64,000 bases of DNA from AP-15 sp963716115 (GTDB lineage Bacteria; Pseudomonadota; Alphaproteobacteria; ATCC43930; CGMCC-115725): assembly GCA_963716115.1 (NCBI GenBank), contig CAVQSZ010000021.1, positions 1-64,000 of the forward strand. The letters are read 5' to 3'. Position numbers and translations under genes: made by a program. Of the stretch, positions 28,439-35,433 are shown one piece after another; position 1 is the first letter of the stretch, and every line of letters starts with the position of its first letter. The notes beneath the pieces are model-generated. The model was not told the origin of the DNA. It did no database searches and saw nothing but the letters and a program-made list of their open reading frames with translations.

Positions 28439-30607
28439 ATCGGCGCTGCGATACGAGCCGTTCGGGTCTGCCTCGCGGCGGCGCTGCTCGCCGCCGCGGC
28501 GCTGTCGGGCGCCTCTGCTGCGCAAAAAGCCGGACTGACCCAGCCGTCGGCTGCGGCCGAGCAGGCGCCGCCGGCCCAGGTTCGCGCTCTGTTGAACCTG
28601 CTCGGCGATCCGACGGTTCAGAAATGGCTGGAGAAGCAGGGCCCGACCGAGCCCGCCAAGCCGTCGGCCGGCGGCGCATCGGACGATTCGGTCGCGCACT
28701 ACTTCGATTCCCGGGTCGGCGCCGTCCGCGATCATATCGTCGCGCTCGCCGGGGCGATCCCGGGTCTCCCGGCCCAGTTCGAGCAGGCTGCCGGCCGGGT
28801 GCGCGCCGACCTCGGCGACCGCGCCAGGACCAGCATCGTGCTGCACCTCGCCCTCTTCGTCGCGCTCGGCTTTGGCGCCGAGTGGCTGTTCAGCAGGGCG
28901 ACGCGGAGCATCCGCCGGCACCTCGACGAGCTGCCGGTGGCAACCGTCAAGGAGCGGCTGCGCCTCGTCGCCGAGCGATTTGCGATCAGCCTCGGAGAGC
29001 TCGCCGCCTTTTCCCTCGGCAGCATCGGTCCGTTCCTTGCCTTTGATTGGGCGCCGCTGCTGCGCGAGATCCTGCTCGGCAATCTCGTCGCCTTTCTGGT
29101 GCTCCGCGTGGCGGTCATCTTCGGCCGTTTTCTGCTGGCCCCCGATGCCGAGCGGTTCCGGGTCGTTCCGATGGACAGTCCGGCCGCCCGGTTCTGGCAG
29201 CGCCGTCTCGGCGTGTTTGTCGGCTGGTTCGCGTTCGGCTGGGTCACGGTCGGGATATATCGGACTCTCGGCTTCTCGCTGGAGGAGTGCCAGCTCGTCG
29301 CCTATGCGCTGGGGCTCGGTCTGCTCGCCATCGCCCTCGAAGCGGTGTGGCGCCGGCCGATCGCGCGCCATCAGGGCGCCGAAGCGCCGTCAGTCCACAC
29401 CTACGGCGCGCGAAACGCCGTCCTTTCGATCGGCATCGTGCTGCTGTGGGTGTTCTGGGTGGCCAGAGCCATGCCCGGCTTCTGGCTCCTGTTGATCATC
29501 ATCGCCCTGCCGCTCGCCAGCGCCGTGACCCGGCGCGCGGTCGATCACCTGCTGCGGCCGCCCGGCTCGCTGCAGGTCGACGACGGCACGCCCAGCGTCG
29601 TCGCCGTATGCATCGAGCGCGGCATGCGGGCATTTTTGATCATCGGCGCGGTGGTCGTGCTCGCCTGGGGCTGGGGCGTTCCCCTCGACACCCTCACCGG
29701 CCAGGATACGGCGCTCAGCCGCATCCTGCACGGCGCGTTGAGCGCGATCATCATCTTCCTCGTCGCCGACGTGCTGTGGCAGGCGACAAAGGCGGCGATC
29801 GATCGCAAGCTCGCCGGCGCCGCCGACCCCGGCCTGCCCAATACCGACGAAGCGCGGCGGCGGGCGCGGCTGCGCACGCTTCTTCCCATTTTCCGCAATG
29901 TGCTGTTCGTCCTCGTGATCGTCGTCGCGGCGATGATGGCGCTCTCGGCAATGGGGGTCGAGATCGGCCCGCTGATCGCCGGCGCCGGCGTCATCGGCGT
30001 CGCGATCGGCTTTGGCGCCCAGTCCCTCGTGCGCGACGTCATTGCCGGCATGTTCTACCTCGTCGACGACGCCTTTCGGGTCGGCGAGTACATCCAGAGC
30101 GGCAACTACAAGGGCACCGTCGAATCCTTCAGCTTTCGCTCGGTCAGGCTGCGGCACCAACGCGGCGCGCTCTACACCGTGCCGTTCGCGCTGCTGGGCG
30201 CGGTCCAGAACCAGAGCCGCGACTGGGTCATCGACAAGCTCACCGTCGGCATCACCTATGACAGCGACATCGACAAGGCGAGAAAGCTGATCAAGCAGAT
30301 CGGGCTGGAGCTGGCCGAGGAGCCCGAATTCAAGCCGCTGATCCTCGAGCCGCTGAAGATGCAGGGCGTCGATGCGTTCGGCGAATACGCGGTCCAAATC
30401 CGGATGAAGATGATGACGTTGCCGGGTGAGAATTTCGTGATCCGGCGCCAGGCTCTCGCCAGAATCAAAAAGGCGTTCGAGGCCAACGGCATCAAATTCG
30501 CCGTCCCGACCGTGCAGGTCGCGGGCGAAGCCGCGGCGGGCCGGCCCGCCGCCGCGGCCGTCGCCCAGCAAGGGCTCGAGCTGGTCGAAACGTCGAAGGT
30601 CGCCTGA
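28439..30607 (+). CDS. MscS-family mechanosensitive ion channel
   Basis: A large inner-membrane channel protein of about 722 aa with a periplasmic N domain, several membrane segments (residues about 130-420) and the MscS pore and beta domain: AGAGVIGVAIGFGAQSLVRD, VIAGMFYLVDDAFRVGEYI and SVRLRHQRGALYTVPF. The first ATG in frame is at 28592, but an uninterrupted frame from 28439 encodes a clear signal peptide (RAVRVCLAAALLAAAALSG, then ASAAQ). It is preceded by AAGGGAG at the right distance, with ATC as the first codon. I therefore place the start at the ATC, either a rare start codon or a miscalled ATG. Confidence 0.85.
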   Translation: MGAAIRAVRVCLAAALLAAAALSGASAAQKAGLTQPSAAAEQAPPAQVRALLNLLGDPTVQKWLEKQGPTEPAKPSAGGASDDSVAHYFDSRVGAVRDHIVALAGAIPGLPAQFEQAAGRVRADLGDRARTSIVLHLALFVALGFGAEWLFSRATRSIRRHLDELPVATVKERLRLVAERFAISLGELAAFSLGSIGPFLAFDWAPLLREILLGNLVAFLVLRVAVIFGRFLLAPDAERFRVVPMDSPAARFWQRRLGVFVGWFAFGWVTVGIYRTLGFSLEECQLVAYALGLGLLAIALEAVWRRPIARHQGAEAPSVHTYGARNAVLSIGIVLLWVFWVARAMPGFWLLLIIIALPLASAVTRRAVDHLLRPPGSLQVDDGTPSVVAVCIERGMRAFLIIGAVVVLAWGWGVPLDTLTGQDTALSRILHGALSAIIIFLVADVLWQATKAAIDRKLAGAADPGLPNTDEARRRARLRTLLPIFRNVLFVLVIVVAAMMALSAMGVEIGPLIAGAGVIGVAIGFGAQSLVRDVIAGMFYLVDDAFRVGEYIQSGNYKGTVESFSFRSVRLRHQRGALYTVPFALLGAVQNQSRDWVIDKLTVGITYDSDIDKARKLIKQIGLELAEEPEFKPLILEPLKMQGVDAFGEYAVQIRMKMMTLPGENFVIRRQALARIKKAFEANGIKFAVPTVQVAGEAAAGRPAAAAVAQQGLELVETSKVA

Positions 30608-30734
30608 GCCGGCATCGCCCGAGCGGTCGGACCCGCTGCGCATCGCGACCCCGGCGGCCGATGGGTTTCGCTGACGCTCAGCCCATCCTACGAGGCAGGC
30701 GGGTGCGGGCCGTCGTCGCGGCCGAGCGGTCGGC

Positions 30735-31709
30735 TCAGAAGAACCGGGCCAGGTTGGCGCGGATGCGGGCGAGAGGCGCCACCGCCGGGTCGGGGAGGAC
30801 GAAGGGCGCCCCGGTGACGGTTTCGAACGCCTCGATGTAGCGCCGCGCCGCTTCGAGCACGATCTCGCGCGGGATCTCGGGCAATGGGTCGCGGTAGGGG
30901 TCGCAGCGCGCCGCGACCCAGCGCCGCACAAAATCCTTGTCGAGGGTGTCCGGCGGCTCGCCGGCGGCGAAGCGGCGCTGATAGCTCGAGGCGAGCCAGT
31001 AGCGGCTGCTGTCGGGGGTGTGCGCCTCGTCGGCGAGGACGATGCCGCCCGCGGGATCGAGGCCGAACTCGTATTTGGTGTCGACCAGGATCAGGCCGCG
31101 CCCGCCCGCGATCTCGCGGCCGCGCGCAAACAACGCCAGGGCCAGCCGCGACGCCTCCCGCCACTGCGCCGCGGTCAAGAGCCCGCGCCCGGCGATCTCG
31201 GCCGCGGTCAACGGCTCGTCATGCCCGCCTTGGGCGGCCTTGGTCGTCGGCGTGACGATCGTCTCGGGGAGCTTCTCATTCTGCCGCAGGCCGTCGGGGA
31301 ACGGGATGCCGTAAATCTCCCGTCGCCCCGCCCGGTACATCGGCCAGATCGAGGTCGCCGTCGTCCCGGCCAGATAGTCGCGCACGACGATCTCGACCGG
31401 CATGATCCGCAGCCGGCGGCAGACGAGGACGTTGGGGTCGGGGTAGTCGATAACGTGATTTGGGCACAGCTCGCGGGTCTGGTCGAACCAGAAGCGGGCG
31501 AGCTGGGTCAGCACCTGCCCCTTTAACGGGATCGCCGCCAGGTTTCGGTCGAAGGCGCTCAGCCGGTCGGTGGCGATGATGATCCGGCGGCCGTCGGGAA
31601 GATCGTAATTGTCGCGGACCTTGCCCCGGTAATGGCGCGGCAGCTCCGGGATCGCCGCCTCGGTCAGCACATTGTCGAGATAGGCCGCGAGCTGTTCCGA
31701 TGCGACCAT
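30735..31709 (-). CDS. purC: Phosphoribosylaminoimidazole-succinocarboxamide synthase
   Basis: SAICAR synthetase of the purine pathway, 324 aa and intact. Motifs: GKVRDNYDLPDGRRIIIATD, RLSAFDRNLAAIPLKGQVL, VVRDYLAGTTATSIW and LILVDTKYEFGLDPAGG. The length suits the longer PurC type found in many proteobacteria. It stands apart from purEK. Confidence 0.95.
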   Translation of the reverse strand: MVASEQLAAYLDNVLTEAAIPELPRHYRGKVRDNYDLPDGRRIIIATDRLSAFDRNLAAIPLKGQVLTQLARFWFDQTRELCPNHVIDYPDPNVLVCRRLRIMPVEIVVRDYLAGTTATSIWPMYRAGRREIYGIPFPDGLRQNEKLPETIVTPTTKAAQGGHDEPLTAAEIAGRGLLTAAQWREASRLALALFARGREIAGGRGLILVDTKYEFGLDPAGGIVLADEAHTPDSSRYWLASSYQRRFAAGEPPDTLDKDFVRRWVAARCDPYRDPLPEIPREIVLEAARRYIEAFETVTGAPFVLPDPAVAPLARIRANLARFF

Positions 31710-31715
31710 GGGAGG

Positions 31716-32282
31716 CTAGCGATGCCCGCCGCCCCAGCCGCCGTGACCGCCGCCGCCGTGGAAGCCGCCGCCGTGGAAGCCGCCCCCATGAAAGCCGCCG
31801 CGGAAGCCGGCATGGGCGAAGCCGCCGCGGAACCCGCAGTTCCAGCAGCCGCGACCGCCCCAGCCCCAACCGCCGCCCCAGCCGCCCCAACCCCAGCCGC
31901 CCCAGCCGACCGCGACCGGCCAGCCCCAACCCCAGCCCCAGCCCCACGGCCAGGCGGAGGCCCAATTCCAATACGGGTTGTAATAATTGGGGTAGGAGGA
32001 CCAGTAGGGGTTGTAGCCCTGGGCCGGCGGCTGTTGATAGGCGGGGCCCGGATAGCCCGAAGCGGCCGGCGGCTGCTGATAATTATAGGCCGGTGGGGCC
32101 TGCGCCGCGGTCGGCTGCTGGGCATAGGAATAGGGCTGGCCATAGGAATAGGGCTGGGCATAGGAGTAGGTCTGGGCCCAGGCCGAGGCCGCCGGCCCCA
32201 TGCCGGCCGCGGCGGCCGCCGCCAGCGCCGTCCCGGCGAAGGCGATGCGGCGCAGCCGGCTGAACTTTCCGCGAACCGACAT
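31716..32282 (-). CDS. Secreted low-complexity Tyr/Gln- and Gly/Trp/His-rich protein
   Basis: The 188-aa product has a signal peptide (IAFAGTALAAAAAAGMG, cleaved near AWAQ). The mature N-terminal half repeats PYSY (AQPYSYGQPYSYAQQ) and is rich in Gln, Pro and Tyr. The middle is Trp/Tyr/Asn rich, and the C-terminal third is Gly/His/Phe repeats (FHGGGFHGGGFHGGG) with one CWNC. No enzyme motif is seen. The His-Gly repeats could bind metal, and the aromatic low-complexity part could self-associate; both are inferences. It ends 7 nt before the purC start, on the same strand. Confidence 0.75.
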   Translation of the reverse strand: MSVRGKFSRLRRIAFAGTALAAAAAAGMGPAASAWAQTYSYAQPYSYGQPYSYAQQPTAAQAPPAYNYQQPPAASGYPGPAYQQPPAQGYNPYWSSYPNYYNPYWNWASAWPWGWGWGWGWPVAVGWGGWGWGGWGGGWGWGGRGCWNCGFRGGFAHAGFRGGFHGGGFHGGGFHGGGGHGGWGGGHR

Positions 32283-32378
32283 GGCTTCCTCCACGTGGCC
32301 CCCCTCGGAGCCAAACGACAACGTGCTATATGGATAGGCCATTCCGATTGTCATCGCCACCGCGGGGCGGGAGAAGAG

Positions 32379-32789
32379 ATGGAAAGAGACGCATCGCGCC
32401 CGACCCCGGCGGCGGCGCCGCCGGGCGCCTCGCCGCTGGTCCGGGTCATGGCGATGCCGGCCGACGCCAACCCCAACGGCGACATCTTCGGCGGCTGGCT
32501 CCTGGCGCAGATGGACCTCGCCGGCGGCAATCTGGCGGTGCAGCGGGCGCGCGGCCGCTGCGCCACGATCGCGGTCGACGGCATGGTGTTTCACCAGCCG
32601 GTCTTTGTCGGCGACGAGGTCAGCTGCTACGGCGAGCTGGTGCGCACCGGGCGCAGCTCGATGACGGTGCGCATCGAGGCGTGGCGCCGCAACCTCGCCA
32701 CCGGCGAGGTGCGCAAGGTGACCGAGGCGCTGTTCACCTATGTCGCCATCGGCGAGGACCGCCGGCCGCGGGCGCTGCCCCCCGCTTAG
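32379..32789 (+). CDS. YciA-type acyl-CoA thioesterase (hotdog fold)
   Basis: The 136-aa protein carries the signature ADANPNGDIFGGWLLAQMDL (catalytic Asp in GGWLLAQMD), then VDGMVFHQPVFVGDEVSCYG. It should hydrolyse a range of acyl-CoA esters. The start at 32379 follows GGGAGAAGAG. It is divergent from the low-complexity protein gene. Confidence 0.88.
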   Translation: MERDASRPTPAAAPPGASPLVRVMAMPADANPNGDIFGGWLLAQMDLAGGNLAVQRARGRCATIAVDGMVFHQPVFVGDEVSCYGELVRTGRSSMTVRIEAWRRNLATGEVRKVTEALFTYVAIGEDRRPRALPPA

Positions 32790-32814
32790 GGTCGGCGCCG
32801 CCCCTTCCGCATCG

Positions 32815-33523
32815 TCATTGCGAGCGCAGCGCGGCAGTCTCGCGCGCCGCCGGCTCGATCAGCGCCGGGTCCTTGTTGGCGACGTTGCCGACCCGCTTGT
32901 CGACCGGCCACACCGTCATGCGGTCCGGCGGATAGGGGACGAGCAGCGCCTTCAGCCGCTCGGAATCGGCCGGCGCCTCGCCGAGCCACAGGGGCCAGGC
33001 CTCGGGGTCGAGGATCACCGGCATGCGGTCGTGCAAGGGCGCGAGCAGCGCGTTCGCCGCGGTGGTGACGATCGTAAAGCTGCGCACCCATTCGCCGGCC
33101 GGCGAGCGCCAGTTCTCCCACAGCCCGGCCATCGCCATCAGCCGCCGGTCGGCGAGCGCTGCCGCATAAGGCTCGCGCTCCTTGCCGAGCTTTTTCCACT
33201 CGTAGAAGGCGTCGAGCGGGACAAGGCAGCGCCGCCGCCTGAACGCCTCGCGGAAGGTCGGCCGCTCGTCGATCCCCTCGGCCTTGGCGTTGATCGTCGA
33301 ATAGCCGATCTTGAGGTCCTTCGCCCAATAAGGCACGAGCCCCCAGCGCAAATTGTCGAGGCTGCGCTCGCCGGCCTTGGCGTCAAATCGCACGACCGGC
33401 AGATCCTCGGTCGGCGCGGCGTTCCAATTGGCCGGCACGTTCGGGGTCGGCGCGATGCGGCGGGATGCTGAAGACGAGCTTGATCTCGCTGACATCGGAG
33501 GACAGGCGCGCGCGACCGCACAT
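32815..33523 (-). CDS. SOS response-associated peptidase (SRAP/YedK), frameshifted near the N terminus
   Basis: A YedK/HMCES-type protein that caps abasic sites in single-stranded DNA through its N-terminal Cys. It starts MCGRARLSSDVSEI with the essential Cys2. After a frame change near 33460 it continues TPNVPANWNAAPTEDLPVVR, LRWGLVPYWAK, NAKAEGIDERPTF, CLVPLDAFYEW and LHDRMPVIL (catalytic His). About 235 aa are restored, normal for the family. The shift falls in a CCGCCG run and is probably an indel error. Confidence 0.85.
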
Positions 33524-33591
33524 GCCGGCAAATTGCGCCGCCGCGCCGCCGCCCGCAAGGCCCGCCCAGCAGATTTCGTCCGTCCCCAACG

Positions 33592-33744
33592 ATGCACTAC
33601 CGTCAGCTTCTCGCGGTCGACCTTGGCGCAGTCCGGGTCGCGTTGCTCAACCTCAGCGTCGAGCGCCTAACCGCCTGCGCCGGCCTGGCCCGGGAGATCG
33701 CGGTTTCGCCCATGAGTTTCGGTCATATCTTGCGGGGGCCGTAA
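33592..33744 (+). CDS. Hypothetical short ORF
   Basis: A 50-residue frame starting MHYRQLLAVDLGAVRVALLN. The LAVDLGAVRVALL stretch faintly recalls the first strand of sugar-kinase/ROK proteins, but nothing else supports this. It could be chance. It is divergent from the SRAP gene. Confidence 0.2.
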   Translation: MHYRQLLAVDLGAVRVALLNLSVERLTACAGLAREIAVSPMSFGHILRGP

Positions 33745-34023
33745 ACCATTGATCGGGCTGGCGCCCGGAAATTCCCGAAAGTCTTGAATTATGAAACAGA
33801 GGACGTCGCAGGTGTCGTAAAACGGCGGAAAGTTATTGATTGATAGGGTGCCGGGGCCAGAGAGTCATAGTGGAGGCGTTCGCCGGAAACCCTTCTCGTT
33901 TGAGCGGTCCTGGTGATCGGAGGAACGCCGATCGACCCAGAGAGTTGATGATACGGTGTCGTGGCTGGCGAGCATCATCGCGCTCTCAGAGCAACCGACT
34001 TCGACGCATGCAAGCGTCCCCTG
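33745..34023. other. Non-coding stretch, start of a degenerate region
   Basis: Lower GC than the surroundings, with no convincing reading frame or ribosome site. It is probably decayed sequence continuous with the cache-domain remnant that follows. Confidence 0.4.
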
Positions 34024-34195
34024 GGCACTCCGCAAGAAGCCAGGGCCATGCTTGAGAAAGCCGTCGCCGCCGTAAAGGCGGACCAAGGGGTGGCGCTAGC
34101 GAAGTTCAACAAGGGCGAGAGCGGCTTCGTATGACCCGCGACCTCAACACGTTCTGCTTCACACGCGAGCTATCACTCGACGGGAAGCTTCACTA
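34024..34195 (+). pseudogene. Cache-domain protein remnant
   Basis: The frame from 34024 reads GTPQEARAMLEKAVAAVKAD then ALAKFNKGESGFV and stops at 34132. In the next frame, from 34134, TRDLNTFCFTRE continues the pattern (FNKG-G-RDL-FCF) known from small periplasmic cache-domain proteins. Both the upstream signal sequence and the downstream half are missing. A frameshift and truncations make it non-functional. Confidence 0.5.
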
Positions 34196-35047
34196 GCACA
34201 GCCAGGCAGCGTGCATGTGCCGAGCAGGCAACCGATGTGACAGCAGCTCTTAAGGAGCCACGCCGGCAACAACTTCAGGCCAAGGAACTTTATGCCGCGG
34301 CGCAGCGTCCCGAAGGACAATTCGCCGAGAGTCGGCCCTTACCTGTTTCCAAGCCAGGCACGACCGATGCCGGTCGTTGCGAAAGTCAGCTCGTTTAACC
34401 GAGGATAGAGCGATCTGGCCTGTGGACGTCGGCTATGAAAGTAGCAGGCTTGGCTCCGATATTCACTCGTTGCATTTCCCTATTCTGGCGTTCAATCCGG
34501 AGGCAATGTCCATCGTCGTCATCGCGAGACCCCGAGAGCTACGCTTCTACATCTTGTGTCCGCGCCGTCGGCAATACTTGTCAAAAGCCGCATAAGCCCA
34601 TTCTGGAAAACACGACCCAACGCGCCGAGCGAGGGCTCGGGCCGGGCTCGTTCTTGCGCTAATCGGCGTGCCCCGGATCTGTCTTCAGCAACGATTAAAT
34701 TGCCACAATCGTATCCTACGCTCCGGCCCGAAGCGCGACGCTCGCAGAACGCCGCACGCGATATAAGAGGCGCCTTGATTTTGGATTCGCCGGAAAACGC
34801 ACGGGCGACATGCTCCGAGGTAGAGGCGCGGGACTTTGGCAGCCTTCGGCGGTGCGCGACCGCGATCGAAGAGCGGCCGACACCTGATCTCGATCTGATA
34901 AAACAGGAGGAGCAGGAGCGCGATGCCGCCATCCAGGCGGTGCGGCGAGCGGCAGTCCGGCAATCCTGTAGGCCGGTCCCAAATGGAGCGCAGGCTGCAA
35001 CCAGTGCGGGTTTTCCGATGCAAATTCGCTGGAGAACACCTAGCTGG
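34196..35047. other. Gene-poor degenerate region
   Basis: Short open frames exist (for example 34556-35068 on the plus strand), but none has a ribosome site, family resemblance or the codon bias of neighbours. Composition is less GC-rich than the rest of the window. I see no tRNA, array or intact mobile element. Confidence 0.5.
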
Positions 35048-35176
35048 TGGTACCAACCAAACGCTTGACTCCGTTCTTGTCTTCCCGGCGAAGGCCGGGA
35101 TCCATTTCTGCCATGGGTACCGGCCTTCGCCGGTATGACGGGATAGGTGGGTGCGATCCGTCAGGTGCTATCCACC
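35048..35176 (-). repeat. Dispersed repeat of about 125 bp (copy 2, inverted)
   Basis: The reverse complement reads TGGATAGCACCTGACGGAT, then the ACCGGCGAAGGCCGGTACCC core, then GGAGTCAAGCGTTTGGTTGG, matching copy 1 at 20034-20155 along its length with scattered differences. Confidence 0.8.
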
Positions 35177-35433
35177 AGATCAGCTCTTGGGCCGCAGCGA
35201 CAGGTTGTGGTTTCTCGGGGTTGACAGGGCATTCGGCGGCAGGTTGGGTGAAGTGAGCTGCTTCCTCGCCACCGCCTGCTCACGGATCGACTACGGGGGC
35301 CGGGGCTCGCAAATCAGGCGGAGTTGGTCTAACCGGCGGCGAGCGCTTGCGCCGCGCGGCGCCCGCAAGCCCGCGGACTTCACCTCTTGAGCACCGTTCG
35401 CTATCGTGGCCGGACAGGAGTTGGGGGAAGCTT

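Noticed and set aside
34556..35068. A 170-aa plus-strand ORF in the degenerate region
   Set aside because: No ribosome site, no family resemblance and atypical codon use; left as non-coding.
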